In this document: piece by piece, positions 44,872 through 53,787 of the stretch | Layout of the letters: each line of letters starts with the position of its first letter | Numbering within the stretch: position 1 is the first letter of the stretch | NCBI RefSeq assembly: GCF_040215725.1 | Contig: NZ_CP157967.1 | Coordinates: 2,232,001 to 2,296,000 of the forward strand | Length of the DNA stretch: 64,000 bases | Direction of reading: 5' to 3' | From: Rhizobium sp. ZPR4 | GTDB taxonomy: Bacteria; Pseudomonadota; Alphaproteobacteria; Rhizobiales; Rhizobiaceae | Position numbers and translations under genes: made by a program | Notes under the pieces: generated by a model | The model's input: the letters and a program-made list of their open reading frames with translations, nothing else | Databases searched by the model: none | What the model was told of the DNA's origin: nothing

Positions 44872-45312
44872 CTATAGGAGCTTGCGAAAATAGACGACGC
44901 GCTTGGTTTCAACGAAGCCAAGCGCCGCATGAAAGGCGTGGCTCGCAAGATTGTCGATCAGTGCATCCGAGGCAAATTCCGTGCAGCCAGCAGCCAGCCC
45001 CCAGTCGGCAACCGCCTGACAGAGCGCCCCCGCCGCTCCTTCGCGCCGATGTTCGGAAAGCACATAGATGCCTTCGAGGAACAGGACCGGCGAGGTCTCG
45101 CAGCCATTGACGTAATCGTGCCGCAATGTCGCTTCAGCAAAACCGACGACATGACCGGCAGAATCGATCGCAAGAAACGCAACAGCATTTGCATTGGCGC
45201 GAAATTGCGCCAGTTCCGCACGATGATGTTCGAACGAACTATCGGGCCAAAGCTCGGTGCGCAATCGCATCCACGCCTCCAGATGTTCGTCAGTAGCCTG
45301 CTCTATCCGCAT
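44872..45312 (-). CDS. AAC(6')-like aminoglycoside N-acetyltransferase
   Basis: A 146-residue GNAT protein with the block FAEATLRHDYVNGCETSPVL followed by FLEGIYVLSEHRREGAAGAL, characteristic of chromosomal AAC(6')-I enzymes, and ending LGFVETKRVVYFRKLL. It would acetylate the 6'-amino group of aminoglycosides; relatives of environmental origin may act on other amines. A GGAG site supports this start. It is divergent from the fatty-acid hydroxylase gene. No integron or transposon surrounds it, so it looks resident. Confidence 0.85.
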   Translation of the reverse strand: MRIEQATDEHLEAWMRLRTELWPDSSFEHHRAELAQFRANANAVAFLAIDSAGHVVGFAEATLRHDYVNGCETSPVLFLEGIYVLSEHRREGAAGALCQAVADWGLAAGCTEFASDALIDNLASHAFHAALGFVETKRVVYFRKLL

Positions 45313-45445
45313 GTTTCGATCTCCTGCCCAAATGCCCATCGCCGGCGAACGGAAAAATTTCGCTTTCGACTCCACAATCATCACGCTACATATCGCACAT
45401 ATTCACGCGTAAATTTTTCGCTGATCAGAATCTGAGGACGATGGA

Positions 45446-46441
45446 ATGACATTTCAAAGCAGTTCGCGTCTTTACGCTGCTGTTTCCTCCCTGCTGTGGC
45501 CCGCCATCTTCTGCGCCGGATTGACCGGTGCATATTTCGCCTTCGCGTCGAATATGCATCTACTCTGGTTCAACGTCGTCTATCTGTCGACAGTGGCGGT
45601 GATTGCCCTTTTCGAACGGTTGATGCCCTACGAGAAGACCTGGCAGAAGCGCGATGGCGAGACCTTCAACGATATTGCCCATACGCTGCTGAACAAGGGC
45701 GGCGTGCAGATCGCCGCTGCGATCGGCACCTCTTTCCCGATGGCCGTCGCGACGGTCGCGCAGCCGGCGCTAAGCTATCATTCGCATTTCTGGCCGGATC
45801 AATGGCCGATGGCGTTCCAGGTGGTACTCGGCCTCGTCGTTGCCGAATTCGGCCTCTACATGGCGCATCGCCTGGCGCACGAACATCTGTCGCTGTGGCG
45901 ATTCCACGCGCTGCATCACAGCGTCGAGCGTCTTTGGGTCATCAACACAGGCCGTTTCCACGTCATCGACACGCTGTTCAAGATCGCGCTCGGCCAGATC
46001 CCGCTCTACCTGCTTGGGGCGCCATTGCCGGTCTTCCTCTGGATCGGTGCGGTGACCGCCTTTATCGGTCTGCTCACACATTGTAACGTCGACATGCGCA
46101 CCGGCCCGCTCGACCTCATATTCTCAACACCTCGCCTCCATCGCTGGCATCATTCCAAGATTCTGGCCGAGGGAAATACGAATTATGGGGAAAACCTCGT
46201 GATCTGGGATCAGCTTCTCGGTACCTTCTACAACCCGCCGCGGCCGTCCTCGACCAATATCGGCATCACGGGCAAGGTGGCCAAGGGTTTCCTTGCCCAG
46301 CTCATGCAGCCCTTCTCCAGGACGGGCCGCAAGGAGATTATCGGCAAGAAGCCCAAGGAACTGATTCTCAAGGAAGAACAGGCGGCAAAAGCCGCCGCCG
46401 AAAGGCAACGCGCCGCCGCCTCGATGCGCAAATCGGGCTGA
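45446..46441 (+). CDS. sterol desaturase/fatty acid hydroxylase family protein
   Basis: A 331-residue inner-membrane di-iron oxygenase. The histidine clusters are HRLAHE, HALHHS, then HCNVD and HRWHHSK, with four to five membrane helices around them. Bacterial members hydroxylate ornithine lipids, sphingolipids, carotenoids or sterols. The C terminus is a charged helix (KEEQAAKAAAERQRAA). It is followed after 222 bp, same strand, by the large E1-KAS III fusion, so a shared lipid pathway is possible. Confidence 0.88.
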   Translation: MTFQSSSRLYAAVSSLLWPAIFCAGLTGAYFAFASNMHLLWFNVVYLSTVAVIALFERLMPYEKTWQKRDGETFNDIAHTLLNKGGVQIAAAIGTSFPMAVATVAQPALSYHSHFWPDQWPMAFQVVLGLVVAEFGLYMAHRLAHEHLSLWRFHALHHSVERLWVINTGRFHVIDTLFKIALGQIPLYLLGAPLPVFLWIGAVTAFIGLLTHCNVDMRTGPLDLIFSTPRLHRWHHSKILAEGNTNYGENLVIWDQLLGTFYNPPRPSSTNIGITGKVAKGFLAQLMQPFSRTGRKEIIGKKPKELILKEEQAAKAAAERQRAAASMRKSG

Positions 46442-46663
46442 CATGACCCGTGAAAGACGCACCCGTTTCGCGTTTAGGCGGGTGCGTTGTCGCGCATGCC
46501 TTGTGGACAGAAACATCGTGAAAAAATGTGGCCCTGCAATATGCGTATTTCCGTTTCAAACCGAGAAGATCTTGTCATTTAACGTGTATTGAAAAAGGCT
46601 GGCTGGGGGTTTACCTAACTCCCCAGCATTTAATTCAGACGAAAGATCAGGAAAATCATTGAG

Positions 46664-49600
46664 ATGGAAGGGAGGTTTGCCACAGAATACCTTAAGCAAC
46701 TTCACAGAATATTTTTCATTTCCAGAGAAATAGATCGGCTTGAGCGAGAATTCATCAAGCAAGGAATAGCACATTTTCACGTTTCCGGCGCCGGTCACGA
46801 ATCCACGGCGCTTCTCAACGAATTCCTTCAGGACGACGACTGGCTGCATCTGCATTATCGCGACAAGGCCCTGATGCTGGCACGCGGAATGCCCATTCGT
46901 GAGTTCTTTTCCAGCCTGCTCGCGACAGCCAATTCGCATTCCGCCGGCCGGCAGATGAGCGCGCATCTATCCTCCCGCGCTCTCAACATCACCTCGATCG
47001 TCGGCCCCGTCGGCAACAATGCCTTGCACGCCGTCGGCGTAGCGGCATCCTTGAAGCACAAGCCCGGCATGCCGATCGCCATCTGTTGCGCCGGCGATGG
47101 CACCACTCAACAGGGCGAGTTCCTCGAAGCTGTGGCCGAGGCCGTGCGCAGCCAGTACCCCATCGTCTTCGTTATCGAGGACAATAGCTTCTCCATTTCA
47201 ACGCGTACGAGCAAGCAGACCTTCTTCGATCTGCCAGCCGGCCCGGCCTCTTCTTTCTATGGCATCGATATCATCCGCACGGATGGCGATGATCTCACCG
47301 CATCGCGCGACGCCTTCCGCAAGGCCGTCCGCCACAGCCGCAACAACCGCACGCCGAGCATCGTGCTTTTGAACGTCGAGCGCCTTTCCGACCACACCAA
47401 TGCCGACGATCAGAAGACCTATCGCACCCTGCTCGAAATCGAGGCCGGCTCCTCACGCGACCCGCTGCCGAACCTGCGGGCATTGCTGCAAAAGGCAGGT
47501 GTTGACGCCGATGCGCTTCAGAAGATCGAACAGGACCTGATTGCGGAAGTGCAGGCGGAAGCCGCTCTTGCCCGTAAGGAAGACGCCCCGAAGGTTGAGC
47601 CCGATGCAAAGGCTCCCTATCCCGCCTCGTTCGATGGCAAGGCGGAATATCGTGGCAACGAAAATGCATCGACGCTGACGATGCGCGAGGCGCTCAATGT
47701 CGTTCTCGACAAGCAGCTGGCCGCCAATCCCGAAGTCGTCCTGTTCGGTCAGGATATCGAGGATCCGAAGGGTGATGTCTTCGGCGTCACCCGCGGCCTC
47801 AGCACGAAATATCCCGACCGTGTGCACAACGCCGCTCTCACCGAATCGACAATCGTCGGCACCGCTGTCGGCCGCGCGCTGGCCGGCCAGCGTCCCGTCG
47901 CCTTCCTGCAATTCGCAGATTTCCTGCCACTCGCCTATAACCAGATCGTCTCGGAAATGGGCAGCATGTTCTGGCGCAGCAATGGCGCCTGGGAAGCACC
48001 CGTCATCCTGATGGTCAGCTGCGGCGGCTACAAGCCTGGCCTCGGCCCGTTCCATGCCCAGAGCTTCGAAGGGATGCTCGCGCATACGCCCGGCATCGAC
48101 GTCGTCATGCCCTCCAGCGCCGGCGATGCGGCAGGCTTGCTCAATGCCGCCTTCGAATCGCGGCGCCCGACGGTCTTCCTCTATCCGAAGGCTGTCCTCA
48201 ACAATTCCGATGGCCGCACCTCCGAGGATCTGGACAAGCATTTCGTCCATCCCGGCCTGTCGCGTCATGTCGCGCGCGGCCGCGACATCACGCTGGTCAG
48301 CTACGGCAACACCGTTTCGCTCTGCGCCAATGCCGCAAGCGCCTTCGAGGCCCAGGGCTTCTCCGTCGAGGTGATCGATCTGCGCTCGATCTCGCCCTGG
48401 GACGAGAAGGAAGTTCTGGCGAGCGCACGCCGCACCCGTCGTCTGATCGTCGTCCATGAAGACAACCGCACCGTCGGCATGGGCGCGGAAATTATCGCGA
48501 CCGTCACCGAAAAGACCGACGTGCCCGTCGTCGTGCGCAGGCTCGCCCGCTCGGACGCCCACATCCCCTTCAATTTCCGCAATCAGCTCGACACCCTGCC
48601 CTCCTACCGCAAGCTGGTCGACCTGATGGCCGAAGTGCTCGAATGCGAGGTGACCTGGCACGAAGAGGACGACAGCGGCCCGACGGCAGCCATCAAGGCG
48701 ATCGGCTCCGGTCCTGCCGACGAAAACGTGCTGGTGACGGATCTGCTCGTCAAGCCCGGCGACAAGATCGAGGTCGGCCAGCTCGTTGCTGTCGTAGAGG
48801 CGACGAAAGCCTCGGTCGAGATCTGCGCCAATATCGGCGGTGTCGTGCAGGAAGTCTTCGCCAAGATCGGCGACCAGATCGCCACCGACAGTCCGCTTCT
48901 GACCGTCGATGCCAATCGCGATCTGAGCGAGCAGAACTTCGCGCTCGCCTCCGAGATCCAGAACAAATTCGTGCTGCGGCGCCTGAAGTCGCATATCATC
49001 CCGACCCTGCGCCGCCATACCGGCAGCTTCTCCGAGATTGCCATCAACGGCATAGGCTTCGCCACCGGCGGCCGCCGCGTCACCAACGAAGAAATCATCC
49101 ACAACTGGCCGAACCGCCGCGCCGACGAGATTTTCGCACTGACCGGCATCAAGAGCCGCTTCTGGGTCGGCCCCGATGAAGGCACGCTGAGCCTTGCGAC
49201 GAAGGCAGCGCGCGATCTCCTCAAACAGAACCAGATGTCGATCCACGATGTCGATCTGGTGATCGCCGCCACCGGCACGCCCGATATTGCCACGCCGTCG
49301 CTCGCAAGCCGCGTCGCGGTTGCCGTCGCCGAAGATGGCGTGCGGCCGTCGCTGGCCGCCTATGACATGGGTGCCGCCTGCTCCGGTTATCTCTACGCCC
49401 TGCAGCAGGCTTATGATTTCATTGCCCAGCAGAACGACGCCAAGGTGCTCATCATCACCTCGGAAGTCCTGTCGCCACTGCTCGACATGAATGATTTCTC
49501 GACGGCGATCCTCTTCGGCGATGCTGCGACAGCCAGCCTCGTCACCAGTCGCGACATGGCCCGCAATCCGCTCTTCACCGCGAGCCGCCCGATCGTCAGC

Positions 49601-49987
49601 GGCCGGCCGGAACCGGGCGACCTGCTCTACGTTCCGCTGCCGGATGATGGCGTGATCGCCATGAACGGCCGCTCGGTCTTCACCGAAGCCGTACATTCGA
49701 TGACCCGCTCGATCGAAAACGCCTGCGTGGACGCGGGCATCGAGCTTGCCAATCTCGATCTCCTGGTGCCGCACCAGGCCAACCAGCGCATCATCGATAC
49801 GATTGCCAAACGCAGCGGCCGTCCGGCGCTGAGCGTCATCGAGACCTATGGCAACACCAGTTCTTCGAGCATTCCGCTTGCCATGCTGCACGTCGCCAAT
49901 GAACGCTCCGAACCGCTCAACCTCGGCCTCGTGGCCTTCGGCGGCGGCATGACGGCAGGTGCTGCAATCGTGCGAACCGTGAAGTAG
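46664..49987 (+). CDS. E1alpha-E1beta-lipoyl-KAS III fusion enzyme
   Basis: A 1107-residue multidomain enzyme with four parts. Residues 1-270 are a 2-oxoacid dehydrogenase E1-alpha domain with the TPP motif GDGTTQQGEF (144) to EDN (172-174). Residues about 335-655 are E1-beta with the TPP-activating Glu394 in ALTESTIVGTAVG. Residues about 685-750 are a lipoyl domain with acceptor Lys715 in VVEATKASVEI. Residues about 785-1107 are a ketoacyl-ACP synthase III with the complete triad Cys906 (GAACSGYLY), His1037 (VPHQANQRI) and Asn1064 (YGNTSSSS). Separate E2 and E3 genes are not nearby. The likely overall reaction is decarboxylation of a 2-keto acid, acyl transfer to the internal lipoyl arm, and condensation with malonyl-ACP; that linkage is inference. 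Confidence 0.9.
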   Translation: MEGRFATEYLKQLHRIFFISREIDRLEREFIKQGIAHFHVSGAGHESTALLNEFLQDDDWLHLHYRDKALMLARGMPIREFFSSLLATANSHSAGRQMSAHLSSRALNITSIVGPVGNNALHAVGVAASLKHKPGMPIAICCAGDGTTQQGEFLEAVAEAVRSQYPIVFVIEDNSFSISTRTSKQTFFDLPAGPASSFYGIDIIRTDGDDLTASRDAFRKAVRHSRNNRTPSIVLLNVERLSDHTNADDQKTYRTLLEIEAGSSRDPLPNLRALLQKAGVDADALQKIEQDLIAEVQAEAALARKEDAPKVEPDAKAPYPASFDGKAEYRGNENASTLTMREALNVVLDKQLAANPEVVLFGQDIEDPKGDVFGVTRGLSTKYPDRVHNAALTESTIVGTAVGRALAGQRPVAFLQFADFLPLAYNQIVSEMGSMFWRSNGAWEAPVILMVSCGGYKPGLGPFHAQSFEGMLAHTPGIDVVMPSSAGDAAGLLNAAFESRRPTVFLYPKAVLNNSDGRTSEDLDKHFVHPGLSRHVARGRDITLVSYGNTVSLCANAASAFEAQGFSVEVIDLRSISPWDEKEVLASARRTRRLIVVHEDNRTVGMGAEIIATVTEKTDVPVVVRRLARSDAHIPFNFRNQLDTLPSYRKLVDLMAEVLECEVTWHEEDDSGPTAAIKAIGSGPADENVLVTDLLVKPGDKIEVGQLVAVVEATKASVEICANIGGVVQEVFAKIGDQIATDSPLLTVDANRDLSEQNFALASEIQNKFVLRRLKSHIIPTLRRHTGSFSEIAINGIGFATGGRRVTNEEIIHNWPNRRADEIFALTGIKSRFWVGPDEGTLSLATKAARDLLKQNQMSIHDVDLVIAATGTPDIATPSLASRVAVAVAEDGVRPSLAAYDMGAACSGYLYALQQAYDFIAQQNDAKVLIITSEVLSPLLDMNDFSTAILFGDAATASLVTSRDMARNPLFTASRPIVSGRPEPGDLLYVPLPDDGVIAMNGRSVFTEAVHSMTRSIENACVDAGIELANLDLLVPHQANQRIIDTIAKRSGRPALSVIETYGNTSSSSIPLAMLHVANERSEPLNLGLVAFGGGMTAGAAIVRTVK

Positions 49988-50031
49988 CCGCTCGCGCAGC
50001 TACAAGCAGCTTCAATCTATAATAGTTGATC

Positions 50032-50055
50032 CAGAGCGGCCAATTGGCCGCTCTG
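50032..50055 (+). terminator. terminator after the fusion gene
   Basis: A perfect 24-bp palindrome with arms CAGAGCGGCCAA and TTGGCCGCTCTG, followed by TTCGTTTCG, lies 45 bases past the fusion gene's stop. This is a likely Rho-independent terminator with an imperfect T run. The rest of 50056-50245 shows no recognised feature. Confidence 0.7.
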
Positions 50056-50245
50056 TTCGTTTCGCTATGGTTTTTCTCCCCACGATCACTACATATGCGC
50101 GAAGCCTTCGCAGCGTTTGATCGCCTATAGGCAGCGTGAGACATCAAGTTTTTGCAACCTGCACGGCCCATAATTCATTACAATTCATTCATGTTTAACG
50201 CCTTGATCTCTTGAAAAGCACCGCAGCGGTACTTTACTTGAATGC

Positions 50246-50734
50246 ATGGCTAAGGCACACGTACCAACGCACCGCTCTCGTCTGCGATACGATCTCGCTC
50301 CCGATGACGCAGCGCGGCAGGCTCTGGACGAGACCTTTGCCGCATACGGGCAGATGATGAAACTCCTGGCGGAAATCGTTCCGGATAAAGCCGGTGCGAA
50401 TCTCGTCACGCTTCATGATCTTGCCTATGAGACCATCCGCGAACGCACCGCTCTGCCCGCGCGCCTCGTAACGCTCGGCCTGCGTGATTTTGCGGCCACT
50501 CGAGGCGGGCTTGCCGATTGGAACCGGCTGCCGCTCGATGAAAAGCTCTTTGCCATCAAGGGTCCGTCAGACCTGACAATCTCGACGGTGCACGGCCGCA
50601 TTGCCGTGCCCTTCGATGTGGCCGGCTATTTCAAAGGCTGGGACAGCAATATCCCCGCCTATCTGATCGCCGATGGCGGCCACTACGCGATTCACATCGG
50701 GGTAACACCAAACTCTCCCCGAACGGAGGATAAC
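50246..50734 (+). other. TnpB-like N-terminal segment, in frame with PspA
   Basis: A 163-residue coding-like segment with no stop codon before the PspA start. It opens MAKAHVPTHRSRLRYDLAPD and contains YETIRERTALPARLVTLGLR and TISTVHGRIAVPFDVAGYFK, then AYLIADGGHYAIHIGV. These resemble the N-terminal helix bundle and beta-barrel (WED-like) parts of IS605-type TnpB/OrfB proteins. The RuvC nuclease and zinc-ribbon parts are absent. GC3-rich codons indicate selection as protein. Either it forms a 381-residue fusion with PspA, or it is a domesticated transposase remnant. Confidence 0.55.
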
Positions 50735-51391
50735 ATGACGATGCACGAAGGCATTCTTTCCCGCATGGGACGACTGATCGCAGGCCTCGCCAATGCCGCA
50801 GTCGACACCGTAGAAGGCGCCAACAAGGTCGCCGTCATCGAGCAGGCGCTGCGCGAGATCGATGCAGCCGCCGACGAGGCGCGTGCCGATCTCGGCAAGG
50901 CGCGCGCCGAAGAATACCGCATCCAGGCGCGACGCAACGAGATCGTCGAGGATCTCGACGCGCTTGAAGCAAAGATCCGGCTTGCGATCACGGCCGATCG
51001 CGAAGACCTCGCCAAGGCCGGCGTCGCGCGCCAGATCGACCTCGAAGCCCAGACCGCCGCGCTCGACAAGGCGCTGGCCGATGCAAACGCCCAGATCGAC
51101 GAAGGTCAGAAGGCGCTCCAGGCTGTCCTTGCGACCCGCCGCGAGGCGGAAGCACGCCTGATCGATTTCAAGCGCAGCGTTGCGCGCCATACGCCAGAGG
51201 AAGCGACCGGCGGACAGCCGCGACCGACGCCGGCAGCTGGCGCAGCCCGTGCGGCGGCTGCCGTCTCGCGGCTGACCGGCGTCCCTTCAGGCGAACCCTC
51301 AACCAGCGCCGAGCTCGATGAGCTCGACCGCCTGCACCGGGAGCAGGCCATCGAAGCACGCCTTGCCCGCTTCAAGGCCAATGGCCAGTAA
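50735..51391 (+). CDS. PspA/IM30-family membrane-stress protein
   Basis: A 218-residue coiled-coil protein of the PspA/Vipp1 (YjfJ-like) group. It opens MTMHEGILSRMGRLIAGLAN and continues in long heptad-rich helices (about residues 25-165). The C terminus is Ala/Pro-rich followed by a short charged helix. It probably binds stressed inner membrane. The start is set by CGGAGGA four bases upstream, with a second ATG two codons on; the reading frame is open further upstream into a TnpB-like segment. A yqiJ-like gene starts 3 bp after its stop. Confidence 0.85.
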   Translation: MTMHEGILSRMGRLIAGLANAAVDTVEGANKVAVIEQALREIDAAADEARADLGKARAEEYRIQARRNEIVEDLDALEAKIRLAITADREDLAKAGVARQIDLEAQTAALDKALADANAQIDEGQKALQAVLATRREAEARLIDFKRSVARHTPEEATGGQPRPTPAAGAARAAAAVSRLTGVPSGEPSTSAELDELDRLHREQAIEARLARFKANGQ

Positions 51392-51394
51392 CCG

Positions 51395-52048
51395 ATGCAC
51401 CTGTTTCTCGCACCCGAATGTGCGCCCTTTGCCATTGCGGCAATGATCCTGATTGGACTGACGGCAGTCGAAATCCTGTCGATGCTGCTCGGCTTCTCGC
51501 TGAGCGAACTCATCGGCAAACCGCATTTCGAAGGTCATGATGGTGTGCTCGCCGGCCTGCTCTCCTGGATCAACCTCGGCGGGGTGCCGCTGCTGATCCT
51601 GATCATGCTGGTGCTCGGCATCTTCGCCGTGGCGGGTTTTGCCATCCAGACGGTGGCCGACATCGTCTGGACGCCGCTGCCGGCGGTCGTCGCCACGGCT
51701 CCCGCGCTCCTCGTCACGATCCCCCTTGTCCGGGGCTCGACACGCACGATCGCAAGGATCGTGCCGCGCGATGAGACCTATGCCGTCGACACCGGCGACC
51801 TCGTTGGCCGCACCGGCACGGTTTCCATCGGCCCTCTGGATCAGGGCCTGCCCGGCCGCGTCAGCGTCAAGGACGCACATGGCAACTGGCATCAGCTGCG
51901 CGCCTGCGCCGCCAAGGGCGAAAGCCCCTTGCCGATCGGCGCCCAAGTTCTGCTTGTCGACCGCAAGGCCGACATCTTCATCGCAGTTTCCGCCCCCTCG
52001 GACCTTGTGAGGTCCGACGACAAATCCTCTACGGAGCAACATTCATGA
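51395..52048 (+). CDS. yqiJ: YqiJ-like membrane protein with OB-fold domain
   Basis: A 217-residue inner-membrane protein with about three N-terminal helices (to about residue 110) and a cytoplasmic NfeD-like OB-fold domain (DLVGRTGTVSIGPLDQGLPG, GAQVLLVDRKADIFIAV). YqiJ-type proteins pair with flotillins and organise membrane microdomains. It is tightly packed, 3 bp after pspA and overlapping yqiK by 4 bp (ATGA). Confidence 0.87.
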   Translation: MHLFLAPECAPFAIAAMILIGLTAVEILSMLLGFSLSELIGKPHFEGHDGVLAGLLSWINLGGVPLLILIMLVLGIFAVAGFAIQTVADIVWTPLPAVVATAPALLVTIPLVRGSTRTIARIVPRDETYAVDTGDLVGRTGTVSIGPLDQGLPGRVSVKDAHGNWHQLRACAAKGESPLPIGAQVLLVDRKADIFIAVSAPSDLVRSDDKSSTEQHS

Positions 52049-53763
52049 ACGGCCTTTACGACCTTATTCTTCCAGCAGGCATAGGTCTCGTCCTGATCCT
52101 CGGGATCGGCTTCGTCCTTGCCTCGCTCTACGTTCGCTCGAGCCGCGATGAAGCCTATGTGCGCACCGGTCTCGGCGGCCAGAAAGTCGTGCTCGACGGC
52201 GGTTCCGTCGTCCTGCCGATCTTCCACTCGATCGCCCGCGTCAATCTCAAGACCCTGCGCCTGGAAGTCCAGCGCGGCGAGAATGATGCGCTGATCACCA
52301 AGGACCGCATGCGCGTCGATATCGGCGCCGAGTTCTATGTCCGCGTCAAGCCGGACAGCTCATCGATCGCGCTTGCTGCCCAGACGCTCGGCAACCGCAC
52401 CAACGACAGCGAGCAGCTGCGCCAGCTGATCGAGGCGAAGTTCGTCGACAGCTTGCGCTCGGTCGCAGCCACGATGAGCCTCGATGCCTTGCAGGAGCAG
52501 CGCATGGATTTCGTCAAGGCCGTGCAGGATGCAGTCGGTTCCGACCTGCAGTCCAACGGTCTCGAATTGGAATCCGTGTCGCTGACGCGCCTCGACCAGA
52601 CCGATATCAAGCATTTCAACGCCAACAACTTCTTCGACGCCCATGGTCTTGCCGCGCTGACCCGCGTCACCGAGGCCCGCAAGAAGGAGCGTAACGAGGT
52701 CGTCCGCGACACCGAAGTCGCGATCGCTCAGAAGGACCTTGAAGCCCGCCAGCAGTCCCTCACGATCGAGCGGACGAAACGCGAGGCCGAGCTGAACCAG
52801 CAGCGCGACATCGCCAACAAGTCGGCCGCAACTCGCGCCGAAACCGCGCAGCAGGAACAGGCGGCCAAGCGTGCCGAAGAGGAAGCCCGCATCGCCGCCG
52901 AGCAAGCGATCGCCGAACGCGAGGCTGCCGCAAAGCAGGCCCGCGAATCCGCCAACATCGACTCGACCCGTGCCGTGCAGCAGCGCGATACCGAAGCCCG
53001 CCGCGACATTCAGATCGTCGCCCAGGAAAGCGCCATCGCGGTCTCCAACAAGAGCCGTGAGGAGTCGGAAGCCAAGGCGAAGGCAGAGGCGGCCCGCGCA
53101 CTCGCCATCGCCGCCGAAGAAAAGGTCGGCACTGCGCGAGCAGTCGAAATTGCCGACCGTGAAAAGCAGATCGCCGTGATCGACGCGCAGAAGCGCGCCC
53201 AGACCCAGGCAACCGCTGTCACCATCGCCGCAGAAGCTGAAAAGCAGGCAGCGACCGACCAAGCGGATGCGATCAAGACGCTGGCAACGGCAGAAGCCGA
53301 CGCCGCAATCATCAAGGCCAAGGGTATTCTGGAAACCGGTAAGGCGACGGCCGAAAGCGAAGCGCTGCTCAACGAAGCACGCAACAAGCTGAGCCCCGCG
53401 ATCATCGAATTCGAGATCACTCGCGAGCGCATCCGCATCGTGCCCGCCGCCCTCGCCGAAGCGGTCAAGCCAATCGAGAAGATCTCGGACATCCGCATCT
53501 TCGACACCGGCGGCATGCTCGGCCGCAATGGCAACGGTACGGGCGGCGGAAGTGGCGTCGGCCTTGGCGAAGGTCTTGCCGGCCAGCTACTCTCCTACCA
53601 GGCCAACAAACCGATCCTCGACCGCCTGCTGAAGGAAGCCGGCTTCGATGGCGACAATGCCATCTCGGCGCTGCTTGGCAATCTTGATGGCAAGACCAAC
53701 GCTGCCCAGCCCGAGGAAGAGGAATATTACGACGACACCGAAGAGACGGATAAGCCTGCCTAA
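52045..53763 (+). CDS. yqiK: flotillin-family protein YqiK
   Basis: A 572-residue flotillin. It has an N-terminal membrane helix (about residues 6-30), an SPFH/PHB domain (ALITKDRMRVDIGAEFYVRV, LQEQRMDFVKAVQDAVGSDL) and a long Ala/Glu/Lys-rich coiled coil at about residues 200-450. A Gly-rich stretch and an acidic tail (EEEEYYDDTEETDKPA) end the protein. It probably scaffolds membrane microdomains with YqiJ. It is the last gene of the operon, followed by a strong terminator. Confidence 0.92.
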   Translation: MNGLYDLILPAGIGLVLILGIGFVLASLYVRSSRDEAYVRTGLGGQKVVLDGGSVVLPIFHSIARVNLKTLRLEVQRGENDALITKDRMRVDIGAEFYVRVKPDSSSIALAAQTLGNRTNDSEQLRQLIEAKFVDSLRSVAATMSLDALQEQRMDFVKAVQDAVGSDLQSNGLELESVSLTRLDQTDIKHFNANNFFDAHGLAALTRVTEARKKERNEVVRDTEVAIAQKDLEARQQSLTIERTKREAELNQQRDIANKSAATRAETAQQEQAAKRAEEEARIAAEQAIAEREAAAKQARESANIDSTRAVQQRDTEARRDIQIVAQESAIAVSNKSREESEAKAKAEAARALAIAAEEKVGTARAVEIADREKQIAVIDAQKRAQTQATAVTIAAEAEKQAATDQADAIKTLATAEADAAIIKAKGILETGKATAESEALLNEARNKLSPAIIEFEITRERIRIVPAALAEAVKPIEKISDIRIFDTGGMLGRNGNGTGGGSGVGLGEGLAGQLLSYQANKPILDRLLKEAGFDGDNAISALLGNLDGKTNAAQPEEEEYYDDTEETDKPA

Positions 53764-53787
53764 CGGCTATTGATCGTCAGCAAACAC

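Noticed and set aside
47453..49891. An 812-codon open frame on the minus strand opposite the E1-KAS III fusion gene.
   Set aside because: Its product is rich in His, Asp, Arg and Gly with no recognisable domain, and it mirrors the codon phase of the plus-strand gene, as expected for antisense shadows in GC-rich DNA.
50056..50734. A sigma-54 (PspF-type) promoter before the PspA operon.
   Set aside because: No TGGCAC-N5-TTGC-like pair at the right spacing was seen.
50246..50734. Calling the TnpB-like segment an RNA-guided nuclease-dead repressor.
   Set aside because: Only the N-terminal part is present, with no transposon ends and no guide-RNA scaffold visible; the evidence supports at most a remnant or fused domain.
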